A DNA stretch of 64,000 nucleotides, taken from contig OY294049.1 of the NCBI GenBank assembly GCA_958510825.1, positions 27,796,986 to 27,860,985 on the forward strand, in the 5' to 3' direction. The notes below the pieces were generated by a model. It had not been told where the DNA came from and made no database searches. It worked only from the letters and a program-made list of their open reading frames with translations. This stretch comes from Brachypterus glaber (Eukaryota; Arthropoda; Insecta; Coleoptera; Kateretidae). Each line of letters starts with the position of its first letter. Position 1 is the stretch's first letter. This document shows, piece after piece, positions 10,800-59,177 of this stretch. The position numbers and the translations under genes are program-made.

Positions 10800-11996
10800 T
10801 TAAAGTGTCGCATACTTATTTTGCAACAAGTGATGGGAAATAGCAATGTGATGCCGATGGTAGCTCAGTCAAGAGGAAGGCAAGACGGGCCAGCTCGCAG
10901 AGGCCACTAGACAACCAAATCATTAACGCCCATGACTTATTTGAATTTTGTAGTTTAGAGGTGAGTGGCGAATTTCTATTTCAGTTTGTTTCAAAAACTG
11001 AGGTAGAAGATTTGAGAAAAATGTACGTAGAAATTATGCCTCATCTTGAAACAGTACCTGGAACAAGAACATTTCATTTTATAAAGCCAATCACAGGTAA
11101 GATAACCAAATATTAATTAATGTAACTATCTTTGTTTTTTTTCCTAGGCTTTTATGTATGTTTTCCTTTCTCTTTTTAGACAATTCAGTAGCTTGCTTGA
11201 AGATTTCAAATAACAAGTATGATGAGCCTTCTTTAAATCAGGCCCCCAGACCATCCGAAACTTTAAGTGTTTTTGGTGGAATGTATGTTGTTGTTAGGTT
11301 GGCAAAAAGCAGATATGTTGCAATGGTCACCAACGGCGTAGGTGAGGGGGGGTAATTACCACCCCCATAGGCGTGGGCGCCAATTTTGTTTGTAGGGCGC
11401 CAAGTTTGGTAGAAACGTCAGGACACAGTTTTTTTTATTGTTGGTATTTTTTTGGGCGCGCCAAGTTTGGTAGAAACCGTCAGGGACAAAGCTTTTGTCT
11501 TAGGGTATTTTTTTGGGCGCCGTCATTTTTTTTGTAGGGGCGCCAAGTTTGGTAGAAACCGTCAGGGACAAAGCTTTTTTTCTTGATGGCATTTTTGGGG
11601 GAAATTTTTTTTTTGTAGGCGCACAAAGCTTTATTTTAGGGTGTTTTTTCTTTTGCTAGGGGCGCCAAATTTGAGGCTTGAAAGGCCGGCCCTGGGTATT
11701 ACCCCCCCATAGAAGAAAAAGATCTACGCCCTTGATGGTCACTGACGTCTACAGCGACGAATCAGAAGTGGATGTGTCACTCCTGATGCCAAGGCTTCCA
11801 GCCAAGGAGCTAAATTGGCCTAAAGAAAAAAAAACTGCAACAATTCCACTCCCACATGTGCTTTGTGAAGTAGCACTTGATGAGAAGTCTAACACAATAT
11901 ATTTGACTTCCTCGGATCTTGAAAATATGTACACTCTGAGAATTTTGAGAAAATTTAATTCCACTGAAGTGGCTAATAAAGTGCATATAGTGTGGA
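10800..11996 (+). pseudogene. gene-fragment copy in the right arm, intron retained, split by a MITE
   Basis: Same protein as the left-arm copy. Part one (about 10815-11096) reads to VPGTRTFHFIKPIT with one in-frame stop after DGK. A GT-AG intron of roughly 80 bp (11097-11179) follows. Part two reads SVACLKISNNKYDEPSLNQ and GGMYVVVRLAKSRYVAMVT, is split by a hAT-like MITE (11331-11734), and resumes DVYSDESEVDVSLLMPRLPA through NTIYLTSSDLENMYTL. The kept intron means the fragment came from genomic DNA and not from mRNA. The stop, the MITE and the truncated ends make it non-functional. Confidence 0.6.
11331..11734. mobile_element. hAT-like MITE, 404 bp
   Basis: Exact 8-bp duplications ATGGTCAC at 11323-11330 and 11735-11742. 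The terminal inverted repeats are CAACGGCGTAG and CAAGGGCGTAG. The interior repeats ggcgccaagtttggtagaaa several times. The opposite arm (about 10217-10235, complement) has the uninterrupted site. Confidence 0.88.
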
Positions 11997-12140
11997 GTAG
12001 AGTTGTTACGGGGTAGAGATGTTATGGAGTAGAGATGTTACGGAGTAGAGTTGTTATGGAGTAGGGCTGTTATGGAGTAGGGCTGTTATGGAGTAGGGAT
12101 GTTTTGGAGTAAAGAAATTTAGAGTAGAGATGTTAGTCTG
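11990..12140. repeat. minisatellite in the right arm of the palindromic element
   Basis: About eight units (agatgttatggagtag), the inverted complement of the array at 9790-9935. Confidence 0.8.
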
Positions 12141-12663
12141 CCAAAAAATTGAGATTTTTGAAAAAAAAACAAAAACCTCAAACTTTGAAGCCGAGCAGTT
12201 TCTAAACGGTTTGTCCTAAAAATATGTGCGAATGCTCATTGGATTCGTTGATTCTTTCTACAAGATGCCTGACTCGGATAGCAAAAAAAAACATTTTTTG
12301 ACCATTTTCCCAATATTTGGGACTTTTTTGGTAAATTTTGAGTGTTTTTGACCCATATTTTTGGAGATATTTGTCGTAGATCAAATCTGAGACCATGTTA
12401 TTGTTCCTTGGTCAATTTTACACTAGAAACCCAAATTTCAGCCTTTTAATTCAAAAAACACCTGCGTAATCAAAAATACCCAAATTCAAGTCAAAAATTT
12501 GAAAAAAAAAGAAAAATGGCTACAGTTTAGCCAATAAATTTTTGCGGGACCTAATATTTTGGATTTTGACTACTTTCTGGGTGGGTAACATGCCCACCAA
12601 AAATCAGCCAAATCGGAGGGGGTCGATGTCAAGTGTGGCTGTTCTTAAATAATTTTACTCTAA

Positions 12664-13096
12664 GTAAAACAACGCAAACACACAAGCTTCCGACTCGCGA
12701 CTAAAGATTAATTTTTATCTGCGCATTGCGCAGCGCGCAAACCTTACGCTTGTGACTCCCACTCTTTTAGGGTAGCTTCCGCAATTACAAATAATTAATT
12801 ATTTAAAAATTATTACAAATTTAAAACTTTTGAAACCTTATTATTGGCATTTTGCTGAAAAAGTGTTTGTAACTTATATAAATCAAATTAAACAAAAATT
12901 AAAAGTAGCGTGTTTCTTAAGCTTACCTTTAAGCAAAACGACGCATTGCGCAGTGCCCAAACCTTACGCTTGTGACTCCAACTCTTTTAGGGTAGCTTCC
13001 GCAATTACAAATAATTAATTATTTAAAAATTATTACGAATTTAAAACTTTTGAAACCTTATTATTGGCATTTTGCTGAAAAAGTGTCTGTAACTGG
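12664..13096. repeat. 220-bp tandem duplication at the right end of the 12.2-kb element
   Basis: The segment cgcattgcgcag...cttacgcttgtgactcc...ttattattggcattttgc occurs at 12722 and again at 12942, exactly 220 bp apart. The first copy is continued to the left at 7838-7894, because the palindromic element 7895-12660 inserted into it. Confidence 0.85.
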
Positions 13097-13798
13097 ATCA
13101 GTGTCTGTAACTGGGTAGTTTACCTTACATCTAAAAATAGGGTTTGGTTTTACATCTCTGGAACTCTATGAATCACAGTATCGAATTTTTACATATGCCT
13201 TAACATTAATAAAGGACATCATATTATGTTATTTTTATTTGGTAACTTTAACCAAGTGCAAAATGGGGAGCGATGTCACTTTTTTGCCCCATACTTTTTA
13301 TCTCTAGATTTTTTGATATTTTCTCAATAGAATATTACTTAATCTTTAATTAAAAATATATAAAAAGGTACTCCCCATGTAACACCATTATGGTGTCACC
13401 ATAGGGCCAACCGTTTTCTAGAAAATTGCAATAAAGAGGAAATGTCACGTTCTGAGCATCAAAAATAGGAACTAAAAAATACTCCAATAAAATTTTTAAT
13501 ACTGCAGGGTGATTCTACATTAAAAACTATAAAAAAAATCCGGTACAAAAATATACACAAATCGCTTGCGAGGAAACTACGGCCTCTTAAAGAGTAATAT
13601 TGTTTAAAAGGCCGTAGTACTTTTAAAACTGATTTTCGAACCTAGATTCATACGAGCTTCTTTTCATAGTAGGTATTTAATGTAGAATTACCATTTAGTA
13701 TTAAAATTTTTGTTGGTGCATTGTTTATATAATATTTTTGGTGCTCAGAACGTATTTTTTTTATACAACTGCAATATTTTCGAGAACGGTTGGCCCTA

Positions 13799-14024
13799 TA
13801 GTATATTCAACTTCAAAATGAAGTAAGTGTAAACACACGCACAACAATGGATTTAGTGACAGGGTAGGACTCAAAACAAAATATTTCTATATAACGGTCC
13901 ATTGCAATGCATTGTACGCTTCATCGCAATTACGCACGTATTGACTTTTTTAATTTTCTACATCTCTACTCACGCAACATTCGAGTGTTTTACCCACAGA
14001 ACACTAGTTTTGTTGAATATACTA
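13799..14024. mobile_element. 226-bp MITE, TA-flanked
   Basis: Inverted ends TAGTATATTCAAC and GTTGAATATACTA lie inside TA duplications (13797-13798 and 14025-14026). It interrupts the family A arm between ggttggcccta and cagtgttac, which is continuous in the copy at 21.9 kb. Confidence 0.75.
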
Positions 14025-14408
14025 TACAGTGTTACATAAAGAGTACCTTTTTTATGTATTTTTAATTAAGGAATTACAGTTAATTGATAAAGTGTCAAAA
14101 AATAGTTTGGTTTGGACTTTTGGGGTAGAAAAGTGGCATCCCCATTCATAAAATGATAACCTTAATCAATGTTAAGCATATACAAAAATTCTTTACTGTG
14201 GTTGATAGGGTTATAGATATTAAATAAAAACTACTTTTTAGATTTACCCTTAGGAGGGTCGTAACTCCCTTAGGACTCATTTTCGGACCAACCTTTATAG
14301 GAACTTTTTTTCATATATTTTAATGTAGAATCACCTCTTAAATTTTTATTTTTTATTTCTAAATAATACCCCTTATATTTTTCAAAAAAATAATGCATAT
14401 TTTTTCAG

Positions 14409-52714
<38,306 letters not shown>

Positions 52715-52776
52715 GTTATTTGTGATAGAAACTTTATTTTATAACAATACATTGTGGTATATTTTGATACCGAAAT

Positions 52777-52786
52777 AATAAATAAA
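52777..52786 (+). terminator. polyadenylation signals of the protease
   Basis: Two overlapping AATAAA hexamers begin at 52777 and 52781, about 63-67 bp after the stop codon. The end of a MITE begins at 52799, so the cleavage site should fall at or inside the MITE terminus. Confidence 0.6.
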
Positions 52787-52798
52787 TTTAAGTATATA

Positions 52799-53600
52799 CA
52801 GTGAGCACATTAAGTCTGGAATCCCCGATTTTTCAATTATAAGTCTTTTAAAAAAACCCTCGGACAGATCGATTTTTATTTTTAATTTCGCAAATGTTGG
52901 TGTAAAAAAAGTTATCATCATTTTCACCTCCTTGCACCCTCCCATTACAACTTCTTTTTTTCAAATAGCTACCTACCCCTTGTGACACATCGTTGAAAAT
53001 GATATTTAATAAGCTTTCTAACGGTGTATGATAAAGCCTTATTTGGAAAAGGGATTATAAAAAATGGGTGGCTATTTGAAAAAAAAAAATTGGAATGGGC
53101 GGGTGCAAGGGGGTGAAAATTGTGATTACATTTGGTGTAAACCAAAATTTGTAAAATTAAAAATGAAAATCGACCCGTCTAAGCATTTTTTTCTTTAACT
53201 TGTAAATGGGAAGTAAAAGAAAATGTTGACAGGTTGATTTTTTATTTTAATTTTGCAAATTTTGGTTTACATCAAATGTAATCACAATTTTCACCCCTTT
53301 GCACTCACCCATTCCAATTTTTTTTCAAATATCCACCCATTTTTTATGATCCCTTTGCCAAATAAGGCTTTATCATACACCATTAGAAATCTTATTAAAT
53401 ATCCTTTTCAAAGATGTGTCACAAGGGGTAGGTTGCTATTTGAAAAAAAGAAGTTGGGATGGGAGGGTGCAAGGAGGTGAAAATTTTGAACTTTTTTTAC
53501 GCCAAAATTTTCAAAATTAAACATAAAAATCGACCTGTCCGATTGTTTTTTTAAAAGACATATGAAAAGTTAATTGGGTGATTCCAGACCTTATGTACAG
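52799..53600. mobile_element. 802-bp TA-flanked MITE at the 3' end of the protease gene
   Basis: TA at 52797 and 53601. Ends cagtgagcacattaagtctg and the mirrored ccagaccttatgtacag. The arms share tttgaaaaaaa, ggtgaaaa and aaaatcgacctgtc blocks and are palindromic over several hundred bp, with sub-repeats in the middle. Mariner-like by target and start (inference). Confidence 0.7.
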
Positions 53601-53602
53601 TA

Positions 53603-54356
53603 TTTTATTTTCAAAATTAGAATGATAAATATTTGCCATTATATTAATAGAAAAATAATAATCCAGTAAGTTTCATTAATATAGATAGATAGATTAATAT
53701 ATCAAAATAAAATTTGGTCAGTTATTTCTTACCTTCTGGTTAATCTTAAAAATGGTCGAGAAAAGATTCGCTAAATAGTTAAATCTTTCTAAAATTAAAA
53801 CTGTAAATTTAAGCAAAGAAATAAAATAAACAGATAAATATGTATTTTTTATTTAATAACCAACATTTTCAGTAATAGGGTAAAACCCCCAATCCTTGGC
53901 CCCTTTGCTAATTGTTGACACTGGAGTCATATTTTCGTTTAGGTATATAAAAAATCTCCATTTGTACTTTTATATTTTTTTTACGAGGTGGCAATATTGC
54001 TAAATATTATACTTTAAATGCAAAAAACATATTTTTACCTCTTTGGGCAGTAGAGTCTTAGCAGTTTCGTGAGAACTACGTAAGTGTGAATTTTTAAGGT
54101 TTGTGCTAAGGGAGTGCTTTAAATAGAAGTTTAGTAAAATAGGTTTATTGATGGACTTACTATTTTTTCTCGATAATTATAGTAAGTATAGGCATTCCAC
54201 TTATTAATTAAACTTTATTTTTCTTTACATTTTTATTTAATTTCGACGGTGCCAACAATTAGTATACAAAATTAAACTAAATTCTAATTATTGGCATCTG
54301 TGCCACACAAAAAGAAAAAAGGTCCGGATTTTTTTTTGCAGAGCATTATATTAATA
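53603..54356. other. intergenic sequence, no gene seen
   Basis: A small inverted repeat gtgccaacaattag / ctaattattggcatctgtgcc lies near 54250-54325. Otherwise nothing was recognised. Confidence 0.4.
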
Positions 54357-54970
54357 TTCGAGTATAAAAATAACGTTTTTTGAGGTTATCTCCAGAAATA
54401 ATCAGATTAGGTGCTATTTTGACCTCAAATTCGGATTCAGCGCCTCAAAATTCATAGAAATACAATTTTCTCTAAAAAATTCTTGATCTTTTTTTTTCTG
54501 TGGCCACACAAAAAGAAAGGTTAAGAATTTTTTCGGAGACCATTATGTTCCTATGTATTTTGAGGCGCTGAATCCGAATTTGAGGTCAAAATACACCTGT
54601 TTAGTTTTGGAGATAACCTCAAAAGAACTTATTTTCGAGTATTAAAATAACGGTTTTTGAGGGTATCTCCAGAACTAATCAGATGAGGTGCTTTTTGACC
54701 TCAAATTCGGATTCAGAGCCTCAAAATTCATAGGAATACGATGGTCTCTGAAAAAATTCTTGACCTTTTTTTTTCTGTGGCCACACGAAAAGAAAGGTCA
54801 AGAATTTTTTCTTAGACCATTATGTTCCTATGTTTTTTGAGGTATCTCCAAAACTAATCGGATGAGGTGCTATTTTGACCTTAAATTCGTATTCAGCGTC
54901 TCAAAATACATACGAATACAGTGGTCTCCGAAAAAATTCCTGACTTTTTTTTCATTTTGTGTTTAGTCAA
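54357..54970. mobile_element. alternating inverted units, five in a row
   Basis: Units of about 130 bp containing gacctcaaattcggattcag alternate orientation: forward at about 54400, inverted at 54550, forward at 54690, partly inverted at 54830, forward at 54890. Between them ctgtggccacac marks each turn. They share a core with 6546-7716. Confidence 0.8.
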
Positions 54971-55008
54971 AAGTGCACCTAGGTGCCAAGATTTATACAG
55001 GGTGTCTC

Positions 55009-55985
55009 AGAGAGCAGGTCAAATCTAACAAATTTAAAATAGCCTTAACTCATTTTTTTAAATAGCATTCTATAGTTTTTTATTTAGTTAAATAGAGAAT
55101 TAAATTTTCTTTAAAATAATTATAGGGTACCCTATATCTAACATTAGCCGTTTTCGAGTTATTTGCAAATTATTGTGAAAAAAGGCGAAATTCTGTAGAT
55201 TTTTAAAATTTTATTTAATCAAGTAGGTAGTTAAATGACATTTCGTTTTTATTTCTTTAACTTACATGTCATCGTAATTATCGTGATAAATTAGAGTAAA
55301 ATAATGACAGAGGCTTATTCTTACCCTGTTATTTTGGATTTATTATCTATTTTTATTGAAAATGATAAATTAATTAGTAGAACCTGCAGAAAATTTATAC
55401 AAAATATCCTGATTTACCAAGACTGTCATATACAAAATTTAGAAGAATTCACACAAGTTTCTTACAATTTGGGAAAGAAAACGCAGTGAAATCTCTAATA
55501 AAACCAATTAGAAACAACTAAGATAATAAAGTCAATGTTTTGGGTTACTTTTATGCTCAACCACATGCCTAAGTTCCTGCAGCTAGTCACGGCTTGGGAA
55601 TTTCCTCTTCAAGCATCCAAAGAATTTTAAAAATTCACAAGATGCACGATGACAAAAATCAAAAAGGACAGACCTGAAAACCTGATGATTTTCAAAAATA
55701 TTTTAGATAACATCAAAAGGGACTTTACTTTTAGGGTTAATATTAATGGTCCTTTAGCTTAGCTAACATCAAAAGGGACTTTACTTTTAGGGTTAATATT
55801 AATGGTCCTTAAGCTTAAGCTTACCTTATAAGGCAAATGCCTAAATACAAATCAATTCATTTTACTGCCCTACAATAAATTTTAATAGAAATACGGTTTT
55901 TGACAATAATTTGCAAATAGCTCGAAAACGGTTAATGTTAGGTATTTATTTTAAAGAAAATTTAATTATCTATTTAACCAAATAA
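55009..55985. mobile_element. TIR element with a transposase relic
   Basis: aaccgtt/aacggtt blocks and ttaaataga..ttaaattttcttta at about 55085-55160 are inverted at about 55915-55985. Between the arms is a broken ORF (55304 onward). A local duplication of about 65 bp (aacatcaaaagggacttt...) lies at 55700-55805. Confidence 0.6.
55304..55680 (+). pseudogene. transposase N-terminal (helix-turn-helix) relic
   Basis: MTEAYSYPVILDLLSIFIEN... to a stop at 55487, then in another frame SRLGISSSSIQRILKIHKMH near 55590-55650. The second part has the pattern of the DNA-binding helix of Tc1/mariner-like transposases (GIS-x-SS-x-x-RILK-x-H). No DDE catalytic domain is left. Confidence 0.5.
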
Positions 55986-56102
55986 AAATATCTGAAACGC
56001 AAAAGCGTTTGAAAACTTTCATATTTTAGACGAACAGAATAGTGGAAATGAACTACACACTTTTTGTCACACTTCCTTTGCCTTTCCTCACCTCTAGCAA
56101 CT

Positions 56103-57175
56103 CCAGAACACTTTTGTGCATTCGTAAGTATTATTAAACACTTTTGCGCATAAATACGTTCCACCAATCCCTACTGCGCATGATGTATTTGTATATCTTT
56201 GCCAGAACACTTTTGCGTATTAGTATGTATTATTAAATACGTTTGTGCATAAATATGTTTCACTAATCTTTACTGCACATGATATATTTGTATATCTTTG
56301 CCAGAACACTTTTGCGTATTCGCACGTATTATTAAACACTTTAGCGCATAGATATGTTTTACCAATCCCTAATGCGCATGATATATTTGTACATCTTTGC
56401 CAGAACACTTTTGCGTATTAGTATGTATTATTAAATACGTTTGTGCATAAATATGTTTCACCAATCTTTACTGCACATAATATATTTGTATATCTTTGCC
56501 AGAACACTTTTGCGTATTCGCACGTATTATTAAACACTTTAGCGCATAAATATGTTTTACCAATCCCTAATGCGCATGATATATTTGTATATCTTTGCCA
56601 GAACACTTTTGCGTATTAGTATGTATTATTAAATACGTTTGTGCATAAATATGTTTCACCAATCTTTATCGCACATGATATATTTGTATATCTTTGCCAG
56701 AACACGTTTGCGTATTCGTACGTATTATTAAACACTTTAGCGCATAGATATGTTTTACCAATCTATACTGCGCATGATATATTTGTATATCTTTGCCAGA
56801 ACACTTTTGCGTATTAGTATGTATTATTAAATAGGTTTGTGCATGAATATGTTTCACCAATCTTTACTGAACATGATATATTTGTATATATTTGCCAGAA
56901 CACTTTTGCGTATTCGTACGTATTATTAAACACGTTTGCGCATAAATAGGTTTCACCAATCTTTACTGCACATGATATATTTGTATATCTTTGCCAGAAC
57001 ACTTTTGCGTATTAGTATGTATTATTAAATACGTTTGGGCATAAACATGTTCCACCAATCTTTTCTGCGCATGACATATTTGTATATTTTTGCCAGAACA
57101 CTTTTAAGCATTCGTATATATTAATAAACTCTTCTGGGCATACTTACGTTTGTCTAAGCACTACTGCGCATCGTA
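56103..57175. repeat. 99-bp minisatellite, 10 full units plus a partial one
   Basis: ccagaacac begins at 56103, 56202, 56301, 56400, 56499, 56598, 56697, 56796, 56895, 56994 and 57093, exactly 99 bp each time. Adjacent units differ more than alternate ones (56202/56400/56598 alike), giving a 198-bp higher-order repeat. Because 99 is divisible by 3, similar short frames recur on the minus strand, each broken by stops. Confidence 0.95.
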
Positions 57176-57310
57176 ACTGATGACTGACAATTTTTTTTTT
57201 GCTTGAAATGGAAATAAATCATTATTTTAGATTTTAAGCTTTCACGGCCATTAAGATATAAAGAACTTTCACTTTCGGGTTTAGACCGTGTTAATAAATT
57301 TTCACTTTCC

Positions 57311-57345
57311 GACGTTTCGTCTCTTACTACTAGAGACATCTTCAG
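57311..57345 (-). ncRNA. hammerhead-like motif, minus Penelope copy
   Basis: CUGAAGA, a perfect 6-bp stem GUCUCU / AGAGAC, then GAAACGUC; ACGU is self-complementary. One U between CUGAAGA and stem II is not canonical. Stem I base: UCC with GGA. Confidence 0.5.
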
Positions 57346-57388
57346 GGATTAATCTGAAACTAAGTTTCGAATCAACTTGTGTCACTAT

Positions 57389-58320
57389 TTATGACGAGTT
57401 GTGGTTATTCACCCGTGACGAGGTTTTTCCTATCAAAGACTTCCATATTGCAGGTAAGTGGTAACCAGTGTCCCGATTGATATTGTTAGGATGCTTGATG
57501 ATTTCTATCGATTCCCGTATCTTCCTTGGCATTTTTCTGTTTTCTGTTAATATTTGTTTTGTTTCAGACAAATTGATTTTATGACCTGTTTCATGTACAT
57601 GTTCGGCTACTGCCGATAAGGAAATTTGTTTCTTTCTTATATTACGCTCATGCTCTTGAAGTCTTGTAGAAATTTTTCTCTTAGTTTCACCTATGTAAAC
57701 CGTACCACAGGAGCAGGGTATTTTATATACGCCTTCTGAACTCAGGGGTATTTTGTCTTTTGTTGAAGTCAAACATTGACCTAATTTTTGGTTGGACCGA
57801 AATATAGGCTTTTTTCGTTTGGACTTTTTGACTTTTTCAAAAGTTTACCTATTTTATCCGTGATACCGCTTACATAGGGAAGTATAACTTGTGTCTGTCT
57901 GTCATTGTCACTATTGTCCTGTTGTTTGGGTCTGGGATTTCTGTATTTGTATATGGTCTTATTAATGTCTTTTTTGGTATAACCGTTCATGGTCAAGGCT
58001 TTGGTTAGTTTAAGGAGTTCTGTGTCTAGGGAATTCTTGTCTGAAATCATGAAAGCCCTATGAACAAGTGAATTAACTACCGAGCGTTTTTGAGAGGGAT
58101 GGTGATGTGAAAATGCGTTTAGGTATCTGTCAGTGTGGGTTTTCTTCCGTTTTGTAAACCAAAACGTCCAAAAAGGGAAGTGATCCGTTGTTCTCAATTT
58201 CCATCGTAAACCGTATAGATTTATGTTGGGAATTGAGGTGATTTAGAAAACCTTGAAGGCTTTCCATGCCATGGGGCCAAATAGCATAGACATCGTCTAC
58301 GTATCTGCGCCAAATTTTAG
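57389..58320 (-). pseudogene. Penelope-like ORF, minus copy: RT end and GIY-YIG endonuclease
   Basis: From the right: PKIWRRYVDDVYAIWP with the RT active site YVDD at 58303-58292, and SLPFLDVLVYK. A one-base frameshift near 58150 leads into THTDRYLNAFSHHHPSQKR (58197-57781 frame). A frameshift near 57800 leads into the 127-codon frame with GVYKIPCSCGTVYIGETKRK and LQEHERN. That last part is the GIY-YIG nuclease that nicks target DNA in this family. The two frameshifts disable it, and the 5' RT half is absent. Confidence 0.85.
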
Positions 58321-58385
58321 GTTTTAATGGAAATGACTCAATAGCTTTTTTCTCGAAAATGGCTCAATAGGACACTCGGTATACA

Positions 58386-59134
58386 GGAAGAAAACCCACA
58401 CTGACAGATACCTAAACGCATTTTCACATCACCATCCCTCTCAAAAACGCTCGGTAGTTAATTCACTTGTTCATAGGGCTTTCATGATTTCAGACAAGAA
58501 TTCCCTAGACACAGAACTCCTTAAACTAACCAAAGCCTTGACCATAAACGGTTATACCAAAAAAGACATTAATAAGACCATATACAAATACAGAAATCCC
58601 AGACCCAAACAACAGGACAATAGTGACAATGACAGACAGACACAAGTTATACTTCCCTATGTAAGCGGTATCATGGATAAAATAGGTAAACTTTTGAAGA
58701 AGTCAAATATTAAGCCTATATTTCGGTCCAACCAAAAATTAGGTCAATGTTTGACTTCAACAAAAGACAAAATACCCCTGAGTTCAGAAGGCGTATATAA
58801 AATACCCTGCTCCTGTGGTACGGTTTACATAGGTGAAACTAAGAGAAAAATTTCTACAAGACTTCAAGAGCATGAGCGTAATATAAGAAAGAAACAAATT
58901 TCCTTATCGGCAGTAGCCGAACATGTACATGAAACAGGTCATAAAATCAATTTGTCTGAAACAAAACAAATATTAACAGAAAACAGAAAAATGCCAAGGA
59001 AGATACGGGAATCGATAGAAATCATCAAGCATCCTAACAATATCAATCGGGACACTGGTTACCACTTACCTGCAATATGGAAGTCTTTGATAGGAAAAAC
59101 CTCGTCACGGGTGAATAACCACAACTCGTCATAA
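58386..59134 (+). pseudogene. Penelope-like ORF, plus copy: thumb region and GIY-YIG
   Basis: One open frame from about 58388 (KTHTDRYLNAFSHHHPSQKR; first Met at 58484) through PIFRSNQKLGQCL to GVYKIPCSCGTVYIGETKRK and the stop after NNHNSS at 59132. The GIY-YIG domain is intact here and the frame has no shift, unlike the minus copy, but the RT palm is missing, so the copy is dead on arrival by 5' truncation. Confidence 0.85.
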
Positions 59135-59177
59135 AAAGTGACACAAGTTGATTCGAAACTTAGTTTCAGATTAATCC

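Larger units (their letters stand above)
7895..12660. mobile_element. palindromic TIR element with TAA duplication (Harbinger-like?) carrying gene fragments
   Basis: The ends are inverted repeats starting GAGTAAAATTATTTAAG at 7895 and ending in its complement at 12660, each flanked by TAA (7892-7894 and 12661-12663). The arms are palindromic along almost their whole length, with a centre near 10745. Without two nested insertions the element is about 3.0 kb. TAA duplication suggests PIF/Harbinger (family knowledge), but no transposase was found. A neighbouring tandem copy of the target at 12921-12945 is uninterrupted. Confidence 0.8.
893..13125. mobile_element. 12,233-bp TIR element with TA target duplication
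   Basis: The ends are a perfect 25-bp inverted repeat at 893-917 and 13101-13125, beginning aggtaaactacccagttac. TA lies directly outside at 891-892 and 13126-13127. The foldback copy at 26.6 kb shows the empty site. The subterminal motif cccagttacagacac recurs inside both ends. No transposase ORF of this element was found, so it is non-autonomous or a decayed carrier enlarged by nested insertions. TA duplication suggests the Tc1/mariner superfamily, but the end sequence is not one I recognise. Confidence 0.75.
797..14370. mobile_element. foldback element (family A) split by a 12.2-kb insertion
   Basis: The left piece (about 797-890) has the family core gttcc...ggtttggtccggaaatgagc. The right piece (13126-14370) contains a palindrome centred near 13590 and the mirror core ggaccaacctttataggaac at about 14288. 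Halves of the same family lie at 21838-22321 and 26500-27070. The 26.5-kb copy reads continuously through ctcctaaggatacatctaaaaag, the site split here. The outer ends are approximate. No ORF was seen. Confidence 0.7.

Noticed and set aside
14393..14408. ATG at 14393 as the protease start
   Set aside because: It precedes a strong acceptor (tttttcag), gives no signal peptide, and CLIP proteases are secreted.
55970..57002. Set of 62-65-codon frames with FWQRYTNISC repeats
   Set aside because: They come from the 99-bp minisatellite and are broken by a stop in every dimer.
56103..57175. Regular array as a CRISPR-like locus
   Set aside because: Whole 99-bp units repeat with no unique spacers, in an animal genome.
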